Positions 1 to 6,327 of a stretch of DNA of 15,010 bases are shown one piece after another. The first letter of the stretch is position 1; each line of letters opens with the position of its first letter. The DNA is from Armatimonadetes bacterium RBG_19FT_COMBO_69_19. Lineage in GTDB: Bacteria > Sysuimicrobiota > Sysuimicrobiia > Sysuimicrobiales > Kaftiobacteriaceae. The stretch spans positions 6,380 through 21,389 of the forward strand of contig MENB01000160.1 in NCBI GenBank assembly GCA_001768125.1, in the 5' to 3' direction. The notes beneath the pieces were generated by a model, which saw only the letters and a program-made list of their open reading frames with translations, had not been told where the DNA came from and did not search any database. The position numbers and the translations under genes are program-made.

Positions 1-1
1 G

Positions 2-637
2 CGGGAAGCCGTGCGCGAGAATCCCACGCGCGCGTCGATGCTGGAGCCGCGCATCGGGTACGTGCGGCTGCTCGAGTTCACGGAAAAGTGCGGGCAGGAC
101 GTGGGCCGGGCCCTCGCCGCCCTGCGGCGGCAGGGGGCCCAGGCGATCGTGTTCGACCTGCGGCAGAACACCGGCGGCCTGGTGGAAGAGTCGGTCGACG
201 TGGCCAGCTTCTTCTTGAGCGACGGCGTCGTGGCGATGGAGGAGAGCCGCGACGGCCTGATCCCCCTCAACGTACGCCCCGCGGAGCGGTTCCCGGGACC
301 GGTCGTCGTCCTGGTCGACTTCTTCACGGCGAGCGCGGGCGAGATCGTCGCCGGCGCCCTCCAGGACGCTGGGGCGTCGCTGGTCGGCACGAAGACCTTC
401 GGCAAGGCCACCGTGCAGAGCGTCTCCGTGCCTCCGCTGCCCGGGGGCTGGGGCATCCGGGTCACCACGGCCCGCTACTACACGCGGAGCGGCCGGATGA
501 TCGAGGGGACGGGACTGCTGCCCACTGTCGCCATGCCGATGCGCATCGAGCTGATCCAGTCGTCCCGCGATCAGCAGCTACAGGAGGCGCTGACCCAGGT
601 GCGGCTGCGCCTCACCGCCCGCGCCGGCCGGCGCTGA
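2..637 (+). CDS. S41 family C-terminal processing peptidase, 3' part (CtpA/Prc type)
   Basis: This is the C-terminal protease domain of a serine/lysine-dyad peptidase of family S41, which trims C-termini of envelope proteins outside the cytoplasmic membrane. The frame is open to the left edge, so the signal peptide and most or all of the PDZ domain lie outside the window. Visible hallmarks are FDLRQNTGGLVEESVDVA (the typical substrate-strand GG..L segment), the nucleophile region FFTASAGEIVAGALQDAG with the serine of TASAGE, and the general-base lysine in TFGKATVQS. The end GRMIEGTGLLPTVAM matches the usual family ending, followed by a short tail. The stop is 15 bp before the next gene, so co-transcription is likely. 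Family assignment is firm; which substrate it cuts cannot be told. Confidence 0.93.
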   Translation, partial: REAVRENPTRASMLEPRIGYVRLLEFTEKCGQDVGRALAALRRQGAQAIVFDLRQNTGGLVEESVDVASFFLSDGVVAMEESRDGLIPLNVRPAERFPGPVVVLVDFFTASAGEIVAGALQDAGASLVGTKTFGKATVQSVSVPPLPGGWGIRVTTARYYTRSGRMIEGTGLLPTVAMPMRIELIQSSRDQQLQEALTQVRLRLTARAGRR

Positions 638-652
638 GAGGACGGGGACCCC

Positions 653-2017
653 GTGGGGTCGTTGCGCGAGGGCGCGATCGAGCTCGTTCGCATCCTCCGC
701 GCGCGGGGCAGGAGCGCGTACTGGGTGGGCGGCTGCGTGCGCGATCTCGAAATGGGCCGCGAGCCGCACGACTATGACATCGTGACCGACGCCCGCCCCG
801 AGGAGGTCGCCGCGCGGTTCCCCGGGGCCCTCTTGGTGGGTGCGCAGTTCGGCGTCGTGATCGTTTCCCACGAAGGCCACCGCTACGAGGTCTCCACGTT
901 CCGCAGCGAGGGCCCCTACCTCGACGGCCGGCGCCCCAGCCACGTCGAGTTCACCGACGCCCGCTCGGACGTGCTGCGGCGCGACTTCACGATCAACGGA
1001 CTGCTGCACAATCCGCTGAGCGGGGAGACGCTCGATCACGTCGGCGGGCGCGACGACATCGCGGCGCGCAGGGTCCGCACGATCGGCGATCCGGAGCAGC
1101 GCTTCGCGGAAGACCGCCTGCGGATGCTGCGTGCGATCCGTCTCGCCGCCGAGCTCGAGTTCGAGGTCGAGCCGGCGACATTCGCGGCGATCCGCGCGCA
1201 GGCCGGGGGGATCACGCAGGTCAGCGCGGAACGCATCCGCGAGGAACTCGTCCGGCTGCTGGTCAGCCCGGGACGGGGCCGCGGCCTACGGCTGCTGCGG
1301 GAAAGCGGGCTGCTCGCAGTCGTGCTGCCCGAAGTCGACGCGATGGCCGGCGTGCCGCAGCCGCCCGAGTTTCATCCCGAGGGCGATGTCTTCACGCATA
1401 CCCTGCTCGCCCTCGAACGCCTGCAGGTGCTTCACCCCATCCTGGCGGTGGCCACGCTGCTGCACGATGCCGGCAAGCCCCCGACGATGACACGAACCGA
1501 TCGCATCCGCTTCAACGGTCACGACGAGGTAGGCGCGGCGTTGGCCGAGGCGATCTGCCGGCGGCTCCGCTTTTCGGGGCAGGAGACCGCGCGCATCACT
1601 GCTCTCGTCCGCGATCACCTACGTGTGAAGGATCTCCCGAAGATGCGCCCGGCGAAGGCCGCGCGGTTCCTACTGCAGGAGGACGCGCTCGACCACCTCG
1701 AACTGCACCGCGCCGACTGCCTGGCCAGCCACGGCGACCTGAGCGTCCACCAGTGGGCGGTCGCGGCGCGCGAGGCGCTCCTCGCGGAGACGCCCGCCCC
1801 CGCGAGGCTGCTCACCGGAGACGACCTCATCGCGATGGGCTACCCGCCGGGCCCGCGCTTCGCGGAGATCCTCGACGCCGTCCTGGACGCGCAGCTCGAG
1901 GGGCAGCTCCGTACCCCCGACGACGCGCGCGCCTTCGTGGCTCGGACGTATGGAGGCGCAGAGGGTTCAGCAGCGGAGAGCGGGAAACCCCATCGGCGGG
2001 GTGATCGGCGTGAATGA
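653..2017 (+). CDS. cca: CCA tRNA nucleotidyltransferase / poly(A) polymerase family protein with HD domain
   Basis: This 454-residue class II nucleotidyltransferase adds or repairs the 3'-CCA of tRNAs, or polyadenylates RNA in some lineages. The N-terminal catalytic head shows GGCVRD (about residues 26-31) and the metal-binding DYDIVT (40-45). RRDFTINGLL (109-118) and EDRLRMLRAIRLAAELEF (153-170) follow, as in bacterial CCA enzymes. A metal-dependent HD domain comes after these: FTHT (H249), LLHDAGKP (H271-D272) and NGHDEVG (H290-D291). The GTG start at 653 follows a GAGAGGACGGGG stretch. The end overlaps the upstream part of the next small reading frame. CCA-adding and poly(A) polymerase activities cannot be separated by eye, so the symbol is the most likely choice, not proof. 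Confidence 0.9.
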   Translation: MGSLREGAIELVRILRARGRSAYWVGGCVRDLEMGREPHDYDIVTDARPEEVAARFPGALLVGAQFGVVIVSHEGHRYEVSTFRSEGPYLDGRRPSHVEFTDARSDVLRRDFTINGLLHNPLSGETLDHVGGRDDIAARRVRTIGDPEQRFAEDRLRMLRAIRLAAELEFEVEPATFAAIRAQAGGITQVSAERIREELVRLLVSPGRGRGLRLLRESGLLAVVLPEVDAMAGVPQPPEFHPEGDVFTHTLLALERLQVLHPILAVATLLHDAGKPPTMTRTDRIRFNGHDEVGAALAEAICRRLRFSGQETARITALVRDHLRVKDLPKMRPAKAARFLLQEDALDHLELHRADCLASHGDLSVHQWAVAAREALLAETPAPARLLTGDDLIAMGYPPGPRFAEILDAVLDAQLEGQLRTPDDARAFVARTYGGAEGSAAESGKPHRRGDRRE

Positions 2018-2165
2018 ACTCAGTGTCGTCTATCTCTTCCTCGGCCTGCTGGGGCTCTTCGTGATCATCGGCGCGCTCCTTCCGAAGTACCTGCCCGGGC
2101 TTGTCCGCAAGCTGGACTCCACCGTGCTGAAAGAGACCAAGAGCGGGCCAAGCGGACCGCACTGA
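2010..2165 (+). CDS. small single-pass membrane protein, unknown function
   Basis: This predicted 51-residue protein has one hydrophobic segment (VVYLFLGLLGLFVIIGALLP, residues 6-25) followed by a basic and then polar tail (LVRKLDSTVLKETK), so the C-terminus is probably cytoplasmic. I do not recognise a family. I chose the GTG at 2010 because a GGCGGGG stretch lies about eight bases upstream. A GTG at 2001 is in frame and also possible, and an ATG at 1950 would overlap the CCA enzyme by 68 bp. It is the last reading frame before a strong hairpin terminator, so it is probably the tail of the peptidase-cca transcript. It might be spurious, but the clean membrane helix and positive-inside tail argue for a real gene. 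Confidence 0.6.
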   Translation: MNELSVVYLFLGLLGLFVIIGALLPKYLPGLVRKLDSTVLKETKSGPSGPH

Positions 2166-2215
2166 CCCGGATCCGGGGCACGCGGGACCGCCATCGCGGG
2201 CCGGACCACAATGAA

Positions 2216-2250
2216 GAAGGGAACAGGCGAGGCCTGTTCCCTTCGTGTTT
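2216..2250 (+). terminator. intrinsic terminator, probably shared by convergent genes
   Basis: A perfect 13-bp inverted repeat (GAAGGGAACAGGC at 2216-2228 and its complement at 2232-2244) has a 3-nt loop and is followed on the + strand by GTGTTTT. It sits 50 bp after the small membrane protein and 19 bp before the stop of the minus-strand FBP aldolase/phosphatase. It can stop both transcripts, although the T-rich tail is only on the + side. Confidence 0.88.
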
Positions 2251-2269
2251 TCCGAGGCGCCGCGGCCGG

Positions 2270-3442
2270 CTAGTCGGGATCGTCCCCGTGCACGACGGCC
2301 TCGACCTCGGAGGGAGAGACGTCGTGGGCGCGGGCGCCGTTGCTGCGGATCGTCCACTGCGCGTCCAGCCGGCTCAGCCGGGAGACGATGCCGCCGTACT
2401 CCAGCTCCGACATGGGGAGCATCGCGGGCTCGAAGAAGCCCTGGCGGCGCATCTCTATCGCCTTCTCGACGGTGCGCTCGCGCACCCGGCTCCAGAAGGG
2501 ATCGGCGAACAGGTCCACCGGACCGGTGAATTTGCCCTCGTGCATGGAGAAGCCCAGCGCGGAGACCATCGGGACGCAGAAGAACGTCGAGGCGGTGGTG
2601 TTCATCGGCACCGGCATGAGCGGGAGGTTGTGGCTGCCGCGCGTATCGCCGCCGACGAACGGGCCCACGGCGAATGCGGGCCCGAACTCCTCGGTCGCCG
2701 GGAAGATCTTCTGGACACGGACGACCGCCGGCGGGTCATCCTTGCCGACGTAACGGCCGGCGATGTTGCGCAGCCGGGTGGTGCCGACCGCGACCGCCTG
2801 CTCGCTCGCGTACTGGCGCGACCAGATGGCTTCGACCGCATAGCGATTGGTATCCCGCAGCAGCGCGGCGATGTCGTAGAGGCGCTCCGGCGCGTCGAGG
2901 ACGATCACCCGGTCGCCCTCGATGTGGTCCATGTCCATGATGTGGAAGGTGAAGCCGTCGTGCAGCCCTTCGGAGAGCATCAGCCCCGGGGAGTACATCG
3001 GGTCGGCGAAGGCGAGGTAGAGGGGGAGGTTGAACGCGCCCGGCCCGCACTTGTCGCCGAGCAGCACCATCAGGGCCTCGCTCGGCCGCTCGTCGAGCTC
3101 GATCTCCGCGCTGCCCGGGCCGAGGCCGCGCACGTTGCCCGAGAATGCTTCCTTCAGCAGGTCCTGTCCGGCGCCGTACAGCCCCTGCGCCTTGGCCTTG
3201 TCGGTCGCGGAGAGGAAGGCCTCCCACGCGAGCTGGTGGATGTCGGGATTGTCCGTCCCCTTCACGTGCGACATGATGATGGCGATGTCGTCGCCGGTGT
3301 TGCAGACGAACGCGTCGATCAACAGCCGGCCGCGCTCGTGTGTGACGCGCTCGCGCACCACCGCGAGCGTCTCGGCGCTGGGCTGGGTGTGGCCGCCGAC
3401 CCCGCCGATGTCGGCCTTGATCACACTGACCGTGACCCGCAT
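2270..3442 (-). CDS. fructose-1,6-bisphosphate aldolase/phosphatase (bifunctional, class V FBPase)
   Basis: This 390-residue cytosolic Mg-dependent enzyme condenses triose phosphates to fructose 1,6-bisphosphate and dephosphorylates it to fructose 6-phosphate, giving one-way gluconeogenesis. The family is typical of archaea and deep-branching, often thermophilic, bacteria. Hallmarks are the N-terminal TVSVIKADIGGVGGH, the segments YGAGQDLLKEAFSGNVRGLG and GAFNLPLYLAFADP, then AGRYVGKDDPPAVVRVQ holding the Schiff-base lysine (K234) and nearby tyrosine (Y231), GGDTRGSHNLPLMPV, and ELEYGGI near the end. I start at ATG 3442, not at the ATG 11 codons upstream, because AAGGGAGG lies eight bases before it and the family begins at this point. 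An extended -10 promoter lies about 50 bp upstream. It stands alone, convergent with the cca group. Confidence 0.95.
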   Translation of the reverse strand: MRVTVSVIKADIGGVGGHTQPSAETLAVVRERVTHERGRLLIDAFVCNTGDDIAIIMSHVKGTDNPDIHQLAWEAFLSATDKAKAQGLYGAGQDLLKEAFSGNVRGLGPGSAEIELDERPSEALMVLLGDKCGPGAFNLPLYLAFADPMYSPGLMLSEGLHDGFTFHIMDMDHIEGDRVIVLDAPERLYDIAALLRDTNRYAVEAIWSRQYASEQAVAVGTTRLRNIAGRYVGKDDPPAVVRVQKIFPATEEFGPAFAVGPFVGGDTRGSHNLPLMPVPMNTTASTFFCVPMVSALGFSMHEGKFTGPVDLFADPFWSRVRERTVEKAIEMRRQGFFEPAMLPMSELEYGGIVSRLSRLDAQWTIRSNGARAHDVSPSEVEAVVHGDDPD

Positions 3443-3484
3443 CTTTGCGCCTCCCTTGGGCTGCTTCCGCTTCATGCCGCGCCG

Positions 3485-3685
3485 GGTAATGTAATTCTAG
3501 CACTTCTCAACAGAGTGGCGAAACCCTCCTGGCCCCGCGCTGGATGCGGGTTTCGTCCTTCAAGCAATTCTGTTGCCACGTGGTTGCCGCCGGCAGAGAA
3601 ACGAGCGGATCGTTGAGGCCGGCAGGAGCAGCCCCGGAAGGGGGGACAACCAAAAGGTAACGAACACTTCTCAACTCCTCCTGGC
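3485..3685 (+). repeat. three-block direct repeat, two copies
   Basis: The blocks GGTAA, CACTTCTCAAC and CCTCCTGGC occur in the same order at 3485-3489/3501-3511/3525-3533 and again at 3656-3660/3665-3675/3677-3685. The first copy has extra bases between blocks and includes the FBP aldolase/phosphatase promoter; the second lacks the -10 box. It could be an old duplication of a promoter/operator region or a pair of regulator sites. Confidence 0.5.
3494..3502 (-). promoter_or_regulatory. extended -10 promoter for FBP aldolase/phosphatase
   Basis: Read on the minus strand this is TGCTAGAAT, an extended -10 box (TGnTAnAAT). The -35 match is poor (TTCGCC 17 bp upstream), as is common with extended -10 promoters. 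The predicted transcript would start near 3487 and carry a leader of about 45 nt with the AAGGGAGG ribosome-binding site. Confidence 0.5.
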
Positions 3686-3901
3686 ACGGCGATTCCGCCT
3701 CTCCACCCTGCACTCTCAGGCAGACGATGACAGCGGGTCGGACCGGGCTCCCGTCATCTGGCGCGGCCTGCAGCGGCTGCCGCCCCTGCAGGCGAGTCCT
3801 CCTCAACCGAAAGAGGAAAACTTCCAGAATGAGTCGAACACGCAACCGAACGAGACGCCGGAACGGGCGCCTGACCCCCCCAGGCGTACGCCGTTCACTC
3901 G

Positions 3902-4315
3902 ATGAGGGATGGCGATGAAGTCGTGGGACGGCTGCGGGTGGTGGGGGTTCGCGTGGAGCGTGCACCCGGACGCGTGGCCGCGGCGATCAGCCTCGGGTAC
4001 GATGGCGGGGTGGTGATCGGCCGCGCCGACCGGCCTGCCGCCGAGACACAGATCGCCCAGGTCGCAGGCGAGGCGGCGCTCGATGCGATCCGGCAGGTGG
4101 CGCCCGGGCAGACGCGCTGGGTGCTGGAGCAGATCGCGGTGCAGGCCCTGCTCGCGGGACAGGCCGTTGTCGCCCACGTCCTGCTGGAAACGGAGGGATC
4201 GCCGGAGCACCTGATCGGCAGTGCGCTCAGCCGGTCCGGACCGCTGGAGGATGCGGCGGCGGAGGCCGTCGTGAACGCGGTGGAGCGCCGGCTGGGCTGG
4301 TTCGTCAAGAACTGA
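3902..4315 (+). CDS. conserved-looking hypothetical protein with two similar halves
   Basis: This is a 137-residue soluble protein with no cysteine, signal peptide or membrane segment. I do not recognise a family. It appears to be an internal duplication. Residues about 9-62 (VVGVRVERAPGRVAAAISLG ... IGRA ... AGEAALDAIRQ) resemble about 71-130 (IAVQALLAGQAVVAHVLLET ... IGSAL ... AAEAVVNAVERRL). Each half is strand-strand-turn with an IG(R/S)A element and then an alanine-rich helix. There is no clear ribosome-binding site before the ATG at 3902; the in-frame GTG at 3923 has GGGATGG about ten bases upstream and could be the true start. The stop lies just upstream of parA (adjacent to its alternative GTG at 4316 and 33 bp before the preferred one), so the two are surely co-transcribed. 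Its role is probably tied to the ParA module, but this is inference from position only. Confidence 0.75.
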   Translation: MRDGDEVVGRLRVVGVRVERAPGRVAAAISLGYDGGVVIGRADRPAAETQIAQVAGEAALDAIRQVAPGQTRWVLEQIAVQALLAGQAVVAHVLLETEGSPEHLIGSALSRSGPLEDAAAEAVVNAVERRLGWFVKN

Positions 4316-4348
4316 GTGATTCGCCGCACCATCAACGGAGCAGACATC

Positions 4349-5176
4349 GTGACACCACCAGACGCCGCGCGCATCGTTGCCCTGGTCAACCAGAAGGGCG
4401 GCTGCGCGAAGACGACCACCGCCGTGAACCTCGCCGCCTGTCTGGCCAGCAGCGGGCGGAGGACCCTCGTCATCGATATGGACCCCCAGGCCAACGCCAC
4501 GGTGAGTCTGGGGGTGGATCCCGCCGGACTGCACCGGACCGTCTACCATGTGCTGGTCGACGGGGACCGCGACGACGGCGACGGCACGGGCCTCCTCGAC
4601 GTCATCGTCCCCACCACGGTTCCAAATCTCGTGGTCGCCCCGGCCTCCATCGACCTGGCCGCCGCGGAGCTCGAGCTCGCGCCGCGGCTGGGGCGGGAGC
4701 GCGCGCTGCGGAAGCGCATGGGGCCGGTCCTCGATCAGTACGCGTATATCATCATCGATACGCCGCCCAGCCTCGGCCTACTCACTCTGAATTCGCTGGT
4801 CGCCGCGGAGGGGATCATCATCCCCATCCAGACGCACTACTATGCGCTGCTGGGGATGCGGCAGTTGCTGCGCACGCTGAAGATGGTGCGGGAAGAGGTC
4901 GGCCACACCGTCGAGATCCTCGGTGTGCTCCCGACGATGTACGACTCCCGGACAAACATCAGCAAGGAGATCGTCCAGGGCATCAAAGACTTCTTCGGAG
5001 ACAAAGTCTTCCAAACCACGGTCCACTTCAACATCAAACTCGTCGAATCGTCGATGGTGGGCGTGCCGTTGTTCATCCACAACCCCGCCAGTCGTGGCGC
5101 GCAGGAGTACATGGAGCTCGCCCGGGAGGTCATGAAGCTTGAAGAGAGAACGCGAGGAGCTGCGGCGCGGACTTAG
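4349..5176 (+). CDS. ParA/Soj-family P-loop ATPase
   Basis: This is a deviant-Walker-A ATPase of the ParA/MinD group, which positions DNA or cell-surface structures by ATP-driven dimerisation on nucleoid DNA. The sequence shows NQKGGCAKTTTAVNLA (P-loop with the signature lysine of KGG), the A' motif VIDMDPQAN and Walker B YIIIDTPPSLGLLTLNSL. The typical C-terminal part follows (PIQTHYYALLGMRQLL, GVLPTMYDSRTNIS, PLFIHNPASRGAQEYMELA). An acidic insertion DGDRDDGDGTG sits after HVL. I favour GTG 4349 because GGAG lies eight bases before it; a GTG at 4316, touching the previous stop, would add 11 residues but has no such site. No ParB follows; the partner slot is taken by the overlapping cysteine-tailed protein. 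It is not a normal chromosomal parAB pair as far as the window shows. Confidence 0.93.
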   Translation: MTPPDAARIVALVNQKGGCAKTTTAVNLAACLASSGRRTLVIDMDPQANATVSLGVDPAGLHRTVYHVLVDGDRDDGDGTGLLDVIVPTTVPNLVVAPASIDLAAAELELAPRLGRERALRKRMGPVLDQYAYIIIDTPPSLGLLTLNSLVAAEGIIIPIQTHYYALLGMRQLLRTLKMVREEVGHTVEILGVLPTMYDSRTNISKEIVQGIKDFFGDKVFQTTVHFNIKLVESSMVGVPLFIHNPASRGAQEYMELAREVMKLEERTRGAAART

Positions 5177-5645
5177 GTCGTTCATCCAGGATGCCGGCGC
5201 GGAGCTGGCCGACTTCATGAATGGCTCCTCGGCCCAGGTCAAGCCGGCCGTCCCGCCCAAGGCGTCCCCGCCGGTGGAGCCGCCGTCGGCGCCCCCGGAG
5301 GCCGAGGTCCCCCCCGCGTCTCATCCGGCCGCGCCTCATATGGCCATCCCTCGGCCGGCTGGGCCGACCAGGCTGGACGAGCCGATCCGGCCCATCCTGA
5401 AGCTCGTCCGGGACGTTCCGCAGCCCGAATCTCCGCCCCAGCCGTCGCTGGAGGAGCTGACGCTGCACCTTCCCAAGAAGGGCGTCTGCGCCGCATACTT
5501 CGCGAACAAGCGCTGCTGGGAGCTGCCCGACGCCTACTGCAACCACGCCCTGCAGGTGTGCCGCCTGCGGGAATGCCCTGTGTACGACCTGCACCGGGAA
5601 GAGATGGAGCGCCGCTTCGCCGGGAAGTTCAAGCACCTCTGGTAA
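5139..5645 (+). CDS. proline-rich linker protein with five-cysteine C-terminal domain
   Basis: This 168-residue protein starts at TTG 5139, eight bases after GGGAGGT, and overlaps the end of parA by 38 bp, so translation is probably coupled. The N-terminus (1-28) is a charged, likely helical segment (REELRRGLRSFIQDAGAELA). Residues 33-105 are a proline/alanine-rich linker. The C-terminal 55 residues hold C117, C126, C134, C141 and C146 (C-x8-C-x7-C-x6-C-x4-C), with KRCWEL and ECPVYDLHREEMERR. The CWE...C...CP(V/A)Y pattern resembles small cysteine motifs seen in some bacterial signalling proteins and suggests a metal or Fe-S site. I do not recognise a named family. By position it is the candidate ParA partner or adaptor. 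Its end overlaps the convergent HAD gene by 17 bp. Confidence 0.8.
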   Translation: MKREREELRRGLRSFIQDAGAELADFMNGSSAQVKPAVPPKASPPVEPPSAPPEAEVPPASHPAAPHMAIPRPAGPTRLDEPIRPILKLVRDVPQPESPPQPSLEELTLHLPKKGVCAAYFANKRCWELPDAYCNHALQVCRLRECPVYDLHREEMERRFAGKFKHLW

Positions 5646-6285
5646 GGTCGAGGTCCAGCAGTTCGCGCAGGTCGGCGATCCACGCCCAGGGCCGCACGCC
5701 GCGCTCGAGAGATGCCGCCCGTCGTTCGCCGAACCCGATGAACCGCGCCCCGGCTTCCTCCGCGGCGCGGCCGTCGATCCAGGCGTCCCCGATCACGTAG
5801 GCAAGTCGCACCGCCGGCAGGCGGTGCAGGATGTAGCGAACGCCTTCAGGCGAAGGCTTCAGCGCGGGCACCTCCGTCCGGGTGGCGATGACATCGAAAT
5901 AGCCGTCGAGGCCCAGCTCCCCCACCTTCGGCAGGACACCGGATCGGGTGTTGTTTGTGAGCAGGGCAAGTCTGTACCCGCGTGCCCGGAGTGCGGCCAA
6001 GACCTCGGCGGCGTGCTCGACGGCAACCGCTTCACGCAGTCCCTCGGTCTCGGCCGCAGACACCACCTCCCACATCGCCCGGCCCAGCGCCTCACCGGCA
6101 GCCTCGCCCATCGCCACAAGGTGAGGAATCGGCTCGCGAATCAGGACCTCGCGGGGCGCGGAGACCGCGCCCGCGGACATGAGGACATCGATCAGGCGGT
6201 GGCGCGTGCCCATGAAGTCGATCGTGGAGTGGATGAGTGTGTTGTCGAGGTCGAAGATGAGCGCGATCTCGGAGGACTGCGGCAT
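5629..6285 (-). CDS. HAD-superfamily hydrolase (phosphatase-like)
   Basis: This 218-residue cytosolic hydrolase carries all four haloacid dehalogenase motifs: the nucleophile and acid in FDLDNTL (D12, D14), the motif II threonine in LLTNNT (T110), the motif III lysine in LKPSPEGV (K143), and GDAWID (166-171). An alpha-helical cap (about residues 20-95) replaces a large cap domain, as in phosphoglycolate phosphatase-like or nucleotidase-like members. The substrate cannot be deduced. The ATG at 6285 is the only start available before an upstream in-frame stop, and it has no recognisable Shine-Dalgarno sequence. It is divergent from the peroxiredoxin gene with only 42 bp between the two starts, so a shared, possibly leaderless promoter region is likely. 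Confidence 0.9.
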   Translation of the reverse strand: MPQSSEIALIFDLDNTLIHSTIDFMGTRHRLIDVLMSAGAVSAPREVLIREPIPHLVAMGEAAGEALGRAMWEVVSAAETEGLREAVAVEHAAEVLAALRARGYRLALLTNNTRSGVLPKVGELGLDGYFDVIATRTEVPALKPSPEGVRYILHRLPAVRLAYVIGDAWIDGRAAEEAGARFIGFGERRAASLERGVRPWAWIADLRELLDLDLTRGA

Positions 6286-6327
6286 GCCAAGAGGGGATTC
6301 GTCTGACGCTCGCCAAACTCATCTAGC

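Larger units (their letters stand above)
3443..3901. other. 459-bp gene-free stretch with repeats and hairpins
   Basis: I see no convincing gene here; reading frames in the stretch are arginine/proline-rich shadows. It contains the divergent promoter for the FBP aldolase/phosphatase, a three-block direct repeat (3485-3533 and 3656-3685), and an 8-bp inverted repeat CGAAACCC/GGGTTTCG (3519-3526, 3548-3555). The palindrome CCACGTGG (3576-3583) lies within GTTGCC direct repeats 11 bp apart. The hairpins are 3589-3623 (GCCGGC arms plus inner AACG/CGTT), 3632-3643 (CCCC-GGAA-GGGG), GATGAC/GTCATC at 3725-3757, and CCTGCAG/CTGCAGG at 3767-3792. This may be a structured leader of the 3902 operon or a small RNA, but it matches no class I can name. 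Confidence 0.6.

Noticed and set aside
2288..3616. 442-codon plus-strand frame opposite FBP aldolase/phosphatase
   Set aside because: The opposite strand encodes a full, unmistakable enzyme with a good ribosome-binding site; this frame shows no domain.
3700..3760. Glycine-riboswitch-like segment (ACTCTCAGGCA followed by GATGACAGCGGG)
   Set aside because: It resembles the 3' part of the glycine aptamer core, but the upstream conserved CCGAAGGAGCAA element and a matching P1 stem are missing, and no glycine-related gene follows.
3507..3965. 152-codon minus-strand frame in the gene-free stretch
   Set aside because: Arg/Pro-rich, no ribosome-binding site or domain, and it crosses the start of the 3902 gene and the structured region.
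4316..5176. Chromosomal parAB partition locus
   Set aside because: No ParB or parS-like sequence is visible and the neighbours are not gidB/parB-type genes.
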